Origin: Chara braunii
Lineage: Eukaryota > Streptophyta > Charophyceae > Charales > Characeae
DNA: 64,000 bases
Assembly: GCA_003427395.1 (NCBI GenBank)
Contig: BFEA01000181.1
Span: 2,099,067 to 2,163,066 of the forward strand
Direction: 5' to 3'
Numbering within the stretch: position 1 is the first letter of the stretch; every line of letters begins with the position of its first letter. The notes beneath the pieces are model-generated. The model worked only from the letters and a program-made list of their open reading frames with translations. It ran no database searches and had not been told where the DNA came from. The translations under genes were made by a program, and so were the position numbers. This document shows positions 35,329 to 46,190 of the stretch, piece by piece.

Positions 35329-36592
35329 TGTTATGACTCTGGTTGTTTGTTGTTTGAGACCAACACTCGCACACATAGACTTCCAGGTATGCCCATACAT
35401 ACACAGAAGGAAGGGGAGAGGATAGGAGTATCACATTGCACAGGGAGAGATAAACACAGCGGAAGACTTGACCATGCGATATGAGAGGGTACACTGAAAG
35501 TGCAATTCACTCCACTCAATCCTCACAACCAGTCATAAAGAAAAGCTGCGTAGATCACATCAAGGAAACAATGAAACGGTGATAGTCCAAACCCAGTATT
35601 ACACTGTTATTTAAACTCTAGAGTCTCGAATTGTCAGGATAACCTTAGTAGTACAGTGCGCTGCTCAAAAATGAGCAGCGCTTCACTCCCCAACCTTGAG
35701 TAACCACCCGTGACACCCCCGAGCCCTTGAAACATAAAGCGCCACCCAGGTACAGCTTCCAAAGGGAAGCGTCACCCTGAAACAGCCCTCTGAGGCCAAG
35801 CGCCACTCAGAGGATGAGAAGAAGACCAGCTCCACAGTATCTGATGATGACGAAGTGTCGGAAGACTTCCCGGATGGAAGTCTGCAGCAGTGCCACCAAC
35901 TCGTGACAAGATGACCTCTGAGGAAGAAACTGCAGCTATGGCTGCAACGCCACAATCCTGGAACCCCATTCCGGAGGAGGGTTCAGCAGGGCACCAACTC
36001 CTCTCGCCTCCAACAGACCTCGATAACCGAGACCTCTGACAACCCCTACATGCTGGCAGAATACAGTGCAGGTCCCAGATATGGCCAGTGCTTCGAAGGT
36101 CTGGTTATGCCTGTCTCCTTTTACGCTGCGCCGTCACCACTTCCGGTTCACGCGTAGCACAACAGCGATGTACTCTGTACCAATTGTCGAAAAGCGCTGA
36201 ACCGATGTGCCCATCCTATCTTTAGACTAAACTAGCCTAGACTCGACCTAGACCGGATTGATTGACTGACCGGTACTATATCAGTTTCGGCCTCTCGGCC
36301 TCTACCTTACCTAGCTGTAGGCTATAGGATCGTCTATCAGCATAGGCCTTTAGGGCCTGTCTGTCCTAGGGGTAGCCCGGGAGTGTTATTCGCAGTTAGG
36401 GTAGTAGTAGGAAATTCAGTGAGTCCTGGACCTGTATTTTCCCAAATTTGCAGGTATGTCCCTTACGAATATCCACGACAGGTAGGTCTCGCGGTTAGCC
36501 CTCAACCAAACAAAATTACGAATCTACCCTACCTATGGTACAACCTCGATTGAGAGAGCTTACAGGTGACCAGAACAGAGCAAGTCAGTGCA
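35329..36592 (-). repeat. element 2 LTR (3', left)
   Basis: 1264 bp from TGTTATGACTC to GTCAGTGCA, collinear with 43399-44657. It contains the shared text GAGACCAACACTCGCACACA, CGGCCTCTACCTTACC and CCTGTATTTTCCCAAATTTG. On the plus strand it keeps part of the open frame described for the right LTR, with a frameshift. Confidence 0.9.
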
Positions 36593-36609
36593 GACCTACC
36601 CTCCCCCGG
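36593..36609 (-). other. element 2 polypurine tract
   Basis: Minus strand CCGGGGGAGGGTAGGTC lies directly before the 3' LTR, the expected place and composition for the plus-strand primer. Confidence 0.7.
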
Positions 36610-36667
36610 AGCGAGGACCTCCGAGCTAGGGGCATAAGCGTGCAGAGCGCCGAAGGGATTCCCCCTT

Positions 36668-38156
36668 CTATGCTGCCTCGTATCTGAGAAAGACAGACTT
36701 TGCACTCTTCAAAAGTTCATTGCGAGTAAACCAACGGTCTTCTGTATGTGGTTGGTATAGGAACTTAACAAGGTACTCCTTATCTGGTCCAGCACCCAAG
36801 TCATCCTCAACAGACTCCACCTCATATCCTTTGCCAGGGATAGGGGGACCGAACTGAGGAGGCCTGTCTGGGAATGCATTAGCTGAGGTGAAAGGTAACA
36901 ACTTAGATGCATGAAAGATAGGGTAGGTTTGTAGATGCAAAGGGACATCCACGATATAAGATGTTCCAAATGGATCAACTCGCACTGTATCTAAAACCTG
37001 CCATGGACCCATGTATCGTGGCAGCAACTTAGGCGAAATATCCTCCTCTTGCGACAACTCAGAACTGAGGACCCACAGCCAGTCACCTGTGCGAATAGTA
37101 GGACGTCTGTGCTTGTTAGCCTACTGAATCATAGCCTTTTGAGCTTTCAGCAAGTTGGCACGGGCATGCTCTATGTCCACACGGTAACGTCTGGTGAACT
37201 CTGCAGTTCCAGGTGTATGTGTAGGGGTAGCCTTATCGATGATGTCATCGAGAGGCTGCCATGGCTCCCGACCCCGGTGGAGATGGTAGACTCACTCGAG
37301 GCCAGCCTCAAGTAGCATTGGTCGAGGCTGTCCGACCTCAGGTGCTTTTCCCACAGTCCAGATTGACTCACAGCTGAGGGCCCAGGTGTAAAGCCAGTAG
37401 AGGAGTGTACAGACGTGTTATATACAAGTTGTGCACGACCCAAATGGAGATCCTAATCCTGCTGATGTGGACTGATCACAGGACGTAACAAATGAAACAA
37501 AATCTGGTTAATCTCTTCAGCCTGTTCATTGGCTTTAGGATGATGACCAAATGTCATATCCAGTCTGGAATGAAGGAAATCCTTGCAGTAGGATTGCCAT
37601 TCATTGTTGCAGAAACGAGGATCTCGGTCACTGACTATAGAGGTGGGTGGTCCATGATGTGGGACCCACCTGTCATCAAATGCCGCCTGAACGGCTGGAA
37701 CACGAGCTTCAACTAGCAAGGGGATGAACTCTGCATATTTGGAGAACCGATCCACGCACACCATAACCTGACGCAGACCACGAGGTGTGGTCTTACCTAA
37801 GTCAGTAAAGTCAATAGACACTGACTGTGCTGGTGCCTCAGGGATGGGTAGTGGTTTGAGTAGGCCAAGGGAGGTCGTCGTACGACCTTGTTCCTTTGGC
37901 ATAACTCGCAGGTTTCCACGTAGTGCAGCATGTCGCTCCTCATCTCCTTCCAGGAGAAGCGCTGCGACAGGGCTGCATACGATTTGAGGGCTCCAAAGTG
38001 ACCACGAGCATTATGACACTTAGATATCAAGAGTGTTCTCAGCTTGCGGTCCTGGGGAATGCACAAGCGTTCCTCACCTCTGCTGCAAGTATACAACGGT
38101 TCTGAAACTAGACTATATCCTGGTTCAGATGCAAGATCATCCTGGAGATTTCTCAC
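36668..38156 (-). pseudogene. element 2 integrase with C-terminal chromodomain
   Basis: Zinc-binding part near 37910-38060 (CHNARGHFGALKSYAALSQ ... CELCQRNK). The core follows with VSIDFTDLGKTTPRG, VCVDRFSKYAEFIPL, SDRDPRF and HHPKANEQAEEINQ, so D, D and E are retained, although the usual YHPQTDGQTE is changed. After a stop at 37453 and a frameshift between 37171 and 37057 the C-terminus reads LPRYMGPWQVLDTV, HASKLLPF, then GYEVESVEDDLGAGPDKEYL and VKFLYQPHTEDRWFTRNELL. The last part is a chromodomain (YxVE...YLVKF...W...), which in chromoviruses guides insertion to particular chromatin. The frame is broken in at least three places. Confidence 0.85.
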
Positions 38157-38201
38157 TAGAAGCCCAAAAATCGCATTCTGGGGCAGCAGTTGGGCAATGG
38201 T

Positions 38202-38546
38202 TCAACAAGTCCTCTCTCCAAATGAGTGAGTAAAGGAGATCAGAAAAAGAGCATGAGGCCTACGAGAAAGGGCATCTGCTACTCGATTGTAGCAGCCCGT
38301 CTTGTGCCTTAGTTCAAAGTCAAACATGTCAATGAACTGGATGTAGCGAACAAACTTGTCATTCCGTTCTCCCCGAAACTTCCACTGCAGGGCGGAGTGA
38401 TCTGAGAAGATCTTGAAGTGCCTACAGAGGAGGAAGTGCTTCCAATGCTTGAGCGCCGATACAAGAGCATAAAGCTCTTTCTCATAGGTAGAGTCCTGCA
38501 ACTTCTTTGTTTTGATATTCTTGCTCGTATACTTGATAGGCTGCAA
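38202..38546 (-). pseudogene. element 2 RNase H
   Basis: QPIKYTSKNIKTKKLQDSTY, EKELYALVSALKHWKHFLL, FKIFSDHSALQWKF and CYNRVADALSRRPHA are the standard RNase H motifs, including the SDH triad site. The first Asp motif (LTTDASQYGVGAVLQ) lies in the preceding RT frame. An in-frame stop at 38562-38564 separates them. Confidence 0.85.
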
Positions 38547-38561
38547 ACCATTCCCATCATC

Positions 38562-39530
38562 CTATTGAAGTACCGCCCCTACACCATACTGACTAGCGTC
38601 AGTGGTAAGCACAAAAGGCAGGGTAGGGTCAGGTAACTTCAAGACAGGGGCACGAAGCAAGGCCTCCTTGAGACGTGTGAAAGCCTCCTGACATTCTGAT
38701 GTCCAAAGAAAGAAAGTGTATTTCTTTGTGAGATCGGTCAAGGGAGCTGCGATAGACGAGAAGTTCTGGATGAACTTCCTATAATAAGATATAAGTCCCA
38801 AGAATGATCGAACATCACGAATGTTAGCAGGTCGCAGCCAGTCCTGAACTGTAGCAACTTTTGTTGCTTTAGGAGCCAACCCCTCTCCAGAAATGACATG
38901 ACCCAGATAGATCACAGAGGGAGCCCCAAAAGAGGACTTCTCCCTGTTGATCTTATACTGGTTATCACGTAAGGCCTGGAGGACCAGAGCCAGATGGTGC
39001 GCATGCTCCTGGACAGAGCGAGTGAATACCAAGATTTCATCTAGGTAGATAACTACGAACTTGTCCAGGTAAGGCCAGAGAATGCGGTGCATCTCTGTTT
39101 GAAAGATGCCTGGGTGTTGCAAAGATTGAATGGCGTGACCAAATACTCATAGGTGTGATACCTGATCTTGAAGGGTGTTTTGTGGACATCGCCTTCAACC
39201 ATCTCAATGTGGCGATAACCAGATCTGAGGTCGATCTTGCTAAAGATGGTACAAACCCGCACCATGTCCAACAGATCATCAATGCGAGGAAGGGGATTTG
39301 TAGACTTCCTCGTGATTTTATTGAGACCACGATAGTCCACGCACATCCTGAACTCGCCATTCCCATTTGGAACGAAGAGGATTAGTGTCCCAAACTCAGA
39401 TGTGCTGGGCCTGATCCAACCCTTGCTGGTCAAGGTCTCTAACTGTTTCCTGAGCTCTTTAAGTTCAGCGGGTGTCGGCCCTTGGGAGGGACCGAACCAG
39501 GCAGGATCTCGATCTTATGTTTGGTTTACC
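38562..39530 (-). pseudogene. element 2 reverse transcriptase, YLDE active site
   Basis: RT motifs in order: AELKELRKQLETLTSKGWIR, FRMCVDYRGLNKITRKS, TIFSKIDLRSGYRHIEM, then after a frameshift near 39100 FVVIYLDEILVFTRS, IYLGHVISGEGL and RSFLGLISYYRKFI. The active-site box at 39036-39047 is YLDE, so the second Asp of YxDD is Glu. That change plus the frameshift should abolish activity. In neighbouring element 1 the same position is also lost, independently (YLDG). Confidence 0.85.
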
Positions 39531-39624
39531 TATGGACAAGTCCAGTAGGCTCCTCCTTCAGATATGAGAAGCGGTCAACAACCTGCTGAATTTGAGAGGG
39601 GAAGGGAGCAGTTTCCACATCAGT

Positions 39625-40347
39625 CTATTTGACGTAAGCCAGAAACAGACGGGTGTGGTTAGTCTTGCGAAAAAAACGCAGAAACCTGCGAGCGCTCATG
39701 CAGTAACAACTGTTAGCCGGATGATACTTGTCAGCTAGCATACAAGGGTGATAAACCCCATGCCGGTCAGGTAGCTCAACCCTAGGGATTCGCCAGTTGA
39801 TCCTAGGATTGGTGGCACCAAGCCACTGCATAGAGAAGACAAGGTCAAAACAAACGTTAGGGAACATGTAGAACTTCAGGCGGTGCCTTATTTCTCCCTG
39901 CTTGTCAAAGGACACAGGTAGGCGCTTGACAGCAGTAGTGATCCTGAATGTGGAAGAGTCCCCAATGCGAACCTCTATAGACTGTCGCAATTTCACCAAT
40001 CTCTGATCCAAGTGCAACTTGCTGATTACCTTAGGAGATACGAAGTTGTGAGTAGCCCTACAGTCTAGAAGCCCTTTGATCTTGGCTCCTAGGATAGAGT
40101 TGGCTCCTAGGATAGAGGGTCGAAGCAGGATGAGTTCTGACTTGTGCTTTTTTTTCTCCTGCAAGGACAGGAAAAAATCAGCAAGGCACTGAGGATCATC
40201 CTCCTCCCACGTCTCATCCAGCTCAGAGTCCTGAAAAGTGAAGGACCTTGAAGGTGCAACTCCAGAAGAAGATTCAGTGAGAGAATGTGAAGATTCACCT
40301 TCATCAGAAAGTGAACCAGCACTGGTGGACGGAGCTCCTGCTTCCAC
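39625..40347 (-). CDS. element 2 aspartic protease segment
   Basis: An open frame of 240 codons. An acidic, Ser-rich N-terminus (residues 1-70) is followed by IKGLLDCRATHNFVSPKVI, LVKLRQSIEVRIGDSSTFRI and FDLVFSMQWLGATNPRINW. This is the retropepsin-like domain of gypsy elements, which normally reads LLDCGATHNFI; here Gly after the catalytic Asp loop is Arg. The frame is intact, yet the Arg in the DxG loop makes activity doubtful. In the element it would be part of gag-pol. Confidence 0.7.
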   Translation of the reverse strand: MEAGAPSTSAGSLSDEGESSHSLTESSSGVAPSRSFTFQDSELDETWEEDDPQCLADFFLSLQEKKKHKSELILLRPSILGANSILGAKIKGLLDCRATHNFVSPKVISKLHLDQRLVKLRQSIEVRIGDSSTFRITTAVKRLPVSFDKQGEIRHRLKFYMFPNVCFDLVFSMQWLGATNPRINWRIPRVELPDRHGVYHPCMLADKYHPANSCYCMSARRFLRFFRKTNHTRLFLAYVK

Positions 40348-40383
40348 ATCTCTCTGCTCTAGTTTTTTGAACTAGAGCTGCCT

Positions 40384-41866
40384 GTGGATCTGCGAGGCAT
40401 GTTGGGACAGTCCTTTAAGAAATGGTCCCCCTCGAATCTCAGGCAGACACCCTTGTCCTTTCTCTTCCTCCAAACCCCCTCCTTGATCCTGAGTGCATGC
40501 CAGGGAAAGGTGGAAGGATCAAGGGGGTCAGCTGGCCAACGAACGTCTCTTGGTAGAGGTACTCTCTGGGCACTAGGGGAAGAGGCACGTCCCTTACCTT
40601 TCCCAATGCTGCTGGTTGGTGCTTTCTAAGTTGGGACTCTACCCCTTGCCATGCCCATCAAAGCATCAGCCAGGGCAAGAACAGCAGGATCTGCAGGAGA
40701 TGAGGAAGCAGTCCCAGATGGAGGGGTCCCACCCTGGGATGCTGCATCATCATCTAAACTGGCGGCTGCAGCAGCAAACTGAGGAGGATCCCTTCCTTCC
40801 CTCAGAAGGTGCTTCCAGAGGAGTTTGGATTTCAAGTCCAGGGCTGTTCTGCCAAAGGACCGCCAGTCCGTGTGGCACTTAGAGAATAAGGCAAGTTGTA
40901 ATTGCTCAGGTGCTGCTCTGAGGAAATGAATGAGCAGATCCTGCTCATCTCCAACCCAGGGTTCGAGGTCAGACTTTCAAAGGTGGCGTACAATTTGGAC
41001 AAGGAGCTATCAAACTTTTTCTGGCCCAGACACAAAATTTTGTCTGCTGCTTTTATGGCTTGCTCCTCGTCTGCAAACCGGTTCTGCAGCGCCTGCAAAA
41101 ATCCACCCACCCCCAACCTCTGCGCCCAATCAGACATCTCCATACCTTGCTTGCTGGAGGTAGAGGTGCACAATTTCAGTGCAGTCCTCTCTAGACGAGC
41201 AAGGATGGCTGACACTTTAACATCCTCGTCATATTTGAACCCACTCAGGTAGGTTCTTTCTGCAGTAGCCCAATCTGCAACATTCACCTTAGGGTCCTCG
41301 CCAGAGAACATGGGTGGAGGGGTCAGCTTGGGCCGCTGCTGATCAAATGAAACTGAGGGTTGTGGAGCGGCTGTTGATTTGGGTGTAGAAGATGGGGATG
41401 TGGGTTTGGATTGTGGGAGTTGTTGAGGGCCTGCTTGAGAAAGCCCAGGGGATGGGGGCAAGGGTAGGGTGGTAGGGATCTTTAAATGAGTAAAGATCTG
41501 GTCCAGTTTGGTAGAGATGTCATCCAGCTTCTGAAAAAAGTTGAATGACGGGTAATCCGGTCATCCTAGTTAGTAAAATAACAACGATGAATATCATCCT
41601 GCAAGAGGATGAACTCAACCATGTCCTTATTGTATTAGCTGGAAGTACCACTTGTCCCGATCTTCTCTACATCTGCAATCAACAGCTTTCTCCTGACCTC
41701 CTTCTGAGCTGCTGCTTCTTTCTTCTTCAGTTTAGCCTTTAGGGACTCAACTGCCTAGGCCTGCTGGCGTTGTTTCTCATCTTGGGCCCGCAGTTCAGCC
41801 TCTGAAGGGTCAAGCAGAATCTGAGGCTTTGTCTGAGAAGCCTCTCCCTTCCCAACATCTGCCATT
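40384..41866 (-). pseudogene. element 2 gag
   Basis: Begins MADVGKGEASQTKPQ at 41866, then Lys/Gln/Glu-rich text with stops near 41756 and 41640 and a frameshift near 41535. The long intact part is 40832-41461: a Pro/Ser/Gln-rich stretch, then the gag core RPKLTPPPMFSGEDPKVNV, ADWATAERTYLSGFKYDED and LQALQNRFADEEQAIKAADK. Near 40420 the zinc knuckle reads KGVCLRFEGDHFLKDCPNMP, where the second Cys of CX2C has become Phe. Packaging of RNA through this knuckle would be impaired. Confidence 0.8.
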
Positions 41867-41869
41867 TTG

Positions 41870-43384
41870 ATTTCCACAATTTAGAGAAATAAAAATAAAC
41901 AAATAATTAGAGACAAACAGGAAGTAGCAGTAATTGAGTTTTCTGTGCAGTACACACTCAATTGCTGCCACCTGCATGGAGAGAGAAGGTTGGTTAGTCT
42001 GAGCAAGTGAGTGCTCAGTCTCAGCAGACTACGTGAGGGTTAGGGTCAGCTTAGAGTTCAGTCAATAAAAATCCATTTAATGATTTTCCTATCACTGCCT
42101 TGAACTAGCAATTGCACGCGATGATTGCAAATCCGACATCAATAACTGACAGGATGCAGTCGTGGACTGATTAGTGTTGATTAGTAGTTCAGACAGAGTG
42201 ACTAATTAGTGTTTGACAGGTGTCCACCGATAACCAAATGCAGCGATGTACATGTAACCCTATTTTTAGACCTACCCTGCAGATTTCACCACTGTGTGAC
42301 CCTGTATGTCATACCCTGGGTATGGCGAAGTACAATTTTCACTGTAACTGTCTCAAAACATCAAATCTGGATGTGTGATTTCAGACAGACTGCGTACTAA
42401 ATTGCGATTTACCAGGGACTGGCATAATTGAATTATGACGGACGAAATTGAAGTTATGACTGGCCCTAGTCTTGCCAAGCTTCAGCTATGTTAGCGCAGA
42501 ATTCAAATTTGCATTATCACTGAGAACAGGACCTTGAATTCCCCAATTCACTACGTAGTATAAAATCGCAATATTGTAAAGCAATCACTGATAAAATTTC
42601 AGTCATGCAGGAGGTTAAACGAAGTTAGTAGAAGTCAAAGAAGATAGGTAGGGGAAGTTGGATATGGCTGTATCACAGTCTGAATTCGCTATTCTGAAAA
42701 TAACCCCAGAATCGCCACACAGGGTAGAGTAAGGAACACACTTACTTCAGGGTCAACACTGAGGAAGAGGCATGAAACTCGGGCTATGGCTGATTGGTCA
42801 ACCCCATCTCGCCGGTTTCATCTCCTGACAGCACCCAATGTTCCCACATATCAAATTGCTTGAAACTTGGTGATCTAGTAGATTACCCTGAGGACCCAGT
42901 GTTCCCACGTATCAAATTGCTTGAAACTTGGTGATCAAGTAGATTACCCTGAGGCGCTTCACCCCCAATTGACAAATTCAATGAATTTGGACCCCCAGGT
43001 GCCAATAACTGATGAACTCAGTGCAGCGCCATATCACCCTGTACTGCGCTGCTTGGAAATTGGGGATGCTGACCCAGTTCCAAAATCGCAACCTCCTGGG
43101 ATCACTTTCTTGCCAATCTCCAGCCTCCAGATGAATCGCCAGGCTAAAAATAGCCTCCCAGAGCCTCTCAGGCCTCTCAGCACCAATCGCTAACCACTCC
43201 TGCACAACCCTAGTCAGGAGTGAGTCACCCTCTGTCAAATTCTTCTCGCCACACACTCACTACCACCACCCTTATTGACAACAACCCTGAAGATGATGAA
43301 TCGCAATGAGACTTAACTCCAGTATCTCGCCAGATGATGGTGGTTGCTCCAACTCATCAATCGCTCCAGAGTCTGGATCCAATC
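41870..43384 (-). other. element 2 leader between PBS and gag
   Basis: About 1.5 kb of non-coding leader. It includes a 61-bp direct tandem duplication at 42833-42893 and 42894-42954 (TTCCCACATATCAAATTGCT, then TGAAACTTGGTGATC). A minus-strand open frame at 42978-43256 (92 codons) directly follows the primer site; I do not recognise it. Confidence 0.6.
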
Positions 43385-43396
43385 ATTCCGATACCA
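43385..43396 (-). other. element 2 primer-binding site
   Basis: Minus strand TGGTATCGGAAT lies two bases inside the 5' LTR. TGGTATC equals the start of the initiator-Met primer site used by most plant LTR elements. Later bases have drifted. Confidence 0.75.
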
Positions 43397-43398
43397 AC

Positions 43399-44657
43399 TG
43401 TTACGATTTTGGTTGTTGTTTGAGACCAACACTCGCACACACAGACTTTCAGGTATGCCCATACATACACAAAAGGAAGGGGAGAGGATAGGAGTATCAC
43501 ACCGCACAGGGAGAGATAAACACAGCGGAAGACTTGACCATGCGATATGACAGGGTACACTGAAAGTGCAATTCACTCCACTCAATCCTCACCACCAGTC
43601 ATAAAGAAAAGCCGAGTATATCACATCCAGGAAACAATGAAACGATGATAGTCCAAACCCAATATCACACTATGTCTTACATAGACTGTCTCAAATTGTC
43701 AGGATAACCTCAGTACTACAGTGCGTTGCTCAGAAAGGAGCAACGCTTCACTCCCCAACCCCGAGTAACCACCCGTGACACCCCTGAGCCCTTGAAACAT
43801 CAACCGCCAAGCGCCACCCAAATACAACCTCCAAAGGGAAGCGTCACCCTGAAAAGGCCTGTTGAGGCCAAGCGCCACTCAGAGGATGAAGAAGAAGACC
43901 AGCGCCACAAAATATCTGATGATGATGAAGTGTTGGAAGACTTCCCGAATGGAAGTCTGCAGCAGCGCCACCAACTCCCGACAAGATGACCTATGAGGAA
44001 GAAGCTGCAGCTATGGTTGCAGCGCCACAACCCTGGAACCCCACTCTGAAGGAGGGCACCAACTTCTCTCGCCTCCAGCAGACCTCGATAACCCAGACCT
44101 TTGACAGCCCCTACGTGTTGGCAGAGTACAACGCATGTCCTAGCTATGACCGACGCTCCGAAGGTCTGGCTATGCTCGTCTCCTTCCACGCTGAGCCGTC
44201 ACCACTTCCGATTCACGCGTAGCACATCAGCGATGTACTCGGTACCAACTGCCAAAAAGCCCTGAACCGATGTGCCCATCCTATCTATAGACTAAACTAG
44301 CCTAGACTCGACCTAGACCGGACTGACCGACCGACCGGTACCGTATCAGTTTCGGCCTCTCGGCCTTTACCTTACCCGACTATAGGCTATAGGACCATCT
44401 ATCAACATAGGCCTTTAGGGCCTGTCTGTCTTAGGGGTAGTCCGGGCCTGCTATTCGCAGTTAGGGTAGTAGTAGGAAATTCAGTTAGTGCTTGGCCTGT
44501 ATTTTCCCAAATTTGCAGGTATGTCCCTCAGGAATTTCCACTACAGGTAGGTCTCTCGGTTAGCCCTCAGCCAAACAAAATTACGGATCTACCCTACCTA
44601 TGGCACAACCTCGATAGAGAGAGGCTACAGGCGACCAGAACACATCAAGTCATTGCA
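43399..44657 (-). repeat. element 2 LTR (5', right)
   Basis: 1259 bp from TGTTACGATTTTGG to GTCATTGCA. On the plus strand, that is antisense to the element, frames 43726-43989 and 43986-44222 are open and together could encode about 165 residues (KRHSEDEEEDQRHKISDDDE, then QPWNPTLKEG and SPYVLAEYNACPSYD). The left LTR preserves the same text with substitutions. Whether this is a captured gene piece is uncertain. Confidence 0.9.
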
Positions 44658-44963
44658 CTAGTCGGTTTTCTACTGTGGAAGTGGTATAGTTAGTTATAAT
44701 GATCTTAGTACAGACAGGATAACAGTTAGTGCTGGGCCTGTATTTTCCCAAATTTGTAGGTATTTCCCTCACGAATTTCCACTACAGGTAGGTCTCTCGG
44801 TTAGCCCTCAGCCAAACAGAATTACGGATCTACCCTACCTATGGTACAACCTCGATAGAGAGAGGCTACAGGCGACCAGAACACATCAAGTCATTGCACT
44901 AGTCGGTTTTCTACTGTGGAAGTGGTATAGTAAGTTATAATGATCTTAGTACAGACAGGATAA
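44482..44963. repeat. 241-bp tandem duplication across the LTR edge
   Basis: 44482-44722 and 44723-44963 are almost identical. Each holds the last 176 bp of the LTR plus 65 bp of flank (CTAGTCGGTTTTCTACTGTG...ACAGACAGGATAA). The duplication happened after the element inserted, since it includes both element and target DNA. Confidence 0.9.
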
Positions 44964-45185
44964 CGGTGGTGGACCTGGTGGTGCTTTTTGTCCCAACCTG
45001 GACACATCAGCAACACGTCAGCAGGGGATCAGTGCCATGTCAGCAGGGAGGTAGTGCTCGTTAGCAATGGGCCTGTGCCACGTTAGTAGGCCAGTAGCAC
45101 CATGTCAACAACCGGCATGTGCCATGTCAGCACCTGCCGCACATGCCACCAGTCCTTCAGTCTGTGACCAAGGCAGTGGGATGGA
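44964..45185. repeat. CCACGTCAGCA-type short repeats
   Basis: Words such as GCCATGTCAGCAGG, GCCACGTTAG, CACGTCAGCAGG and ACCATGTCAACA recur. The same vocabulary dominates 54280-55520. Confidence 0.55.
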
Positions 45186-46190
45186 AGGACAATGAGTCAA
45201 AGGCATACTACGAGGCGCAACTGGCTGATGATGGTGGAGAGTAAGAGGAAAGCGGAGGCGGCCTTAGCCCCCCGCGAGCAGAGGGCAGGAGAATAACGTT
45301 GCCTTCCTGAACTGCAGCAGCACCAGGACGCTGATGCAACACACAAAGTTGCAGATGAGGGAAGAGAGGGGTGGCAGGATGCGTTATTTGAGGAGGAAGC
45401 TGAAGTCTTGACGTGGGCGAACGATTGGGACAAATTGGCCAAGGAAAAGGTGTCTCTAAGACTCTGCGAAAGTTCTCCACAGTTATCAAGTGGATTGTGG
45501 ACTTGGTGGTTACCTCCATTGCCCAGCAAGGGGATATGCTCACTCTGGACCAGACTGTGCAGGACCAAACCGCCCGCGTACACACCTTGGAACAGCGGCC
45601 AGTTGCAACAACGGTTGTTGGCCCCTCCAAGCGACCATATTACAACATTGGAGATCGACGTTGGCACTCTCACGGACATTGCATGGCAGCAACACGCGAT
45701 AAATCAACAACTTCAGTCCATCAATCGTTAGTTGGAGCATCCTTCGACCAACCAGCTGGATGGCATCTCGGTTTTCTGTGATTCGTCGAGGACCGATCCA
45801 CTTCCATGGTGGCGGCAATTCACCTTGAGGCTGGACATGCACAATGTGCTGGCCAACGATCGATCTACATAGCCTTTATCAACGGTCGGGCGAGGCATGT
45901 CAGACTTGGCTTGACAATATCCTGTCCACCTACGAGGTGGCCGTTTTCGAGTTCCACACAAAGATTAGTTGGGATGTTCTTGCTTCAGCATGACACACGC
46001 GGTTCCAAGTGGAATCGTCGGAGCTCAAGGTAATGGAGAAGCTGCAAAAATTCTTTAAAAACTCTATGTCGAGCATAAACTAGATCGTGGAGTTTCAACG
46101 CTTGGAGTTCACAGTCGACTTGCCAATCAGCTTCACGGGTGTGAAGCAGTACTTCATCACATGATCATGCCCGACATTTTAAAATGGCCC
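45186..46190 (+). pseudogene. gag remnant of another LTR retrotransposon
   Basis: Successive plus-strand frames assemble a gag: WKDNESKAYYEAQLADD, EEEAEVLTWANDWDKLAKEK, LRKFSTVIKWIVDLVVTSIA, QQGDMLTLDQTVQDQTARV, DHITTLEIDVGTLTD, then the capsid part DPLPWWRQFTLRLDMHNV, ESSELKVMEKLQKFF and FTGVKQYFIT. This pattern (coiled N-terminus, then a WWRQFT core) is a Ty3-type gag of green plants as I recall it. At least five frame changes and several stops are present. No zinc knuckle, pol or LTR follows, so it is a fragment. It reads opposite to the neighbouring chromovirus. Confidence 0.65.

Larger units (their letters stand above)
35329..44657 (-). mobile_element. Ty3/gypsy element 2: complete chromovirus with two LTRs
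   Basis: A 9.3-kb LTR element in minus orientation: 5' LTR 43399-44657, primer-binding site, 1.5-kb leader, gag, protease, RT, RNase H, integrase with chromodomain, polypurine tract, 3' LTR 35329-36592. Both LTRs start TGTTA on the plus strand and end in TGCA, and CTAG flanks the element. The LTRs differ at roughly one base in ten with small indels, so the insertion is old. Several stops and frameshifts, and changes in the RT, protease and zinc-knuckle motifs, show it cannot move by itself. Confidence 0.9.

Noticed and set aside
43011-43035. CTGATGA word in the leader of element 2 as a further hammerhead
   Set aside because: No stem II or GAAAC follows within the required distance.
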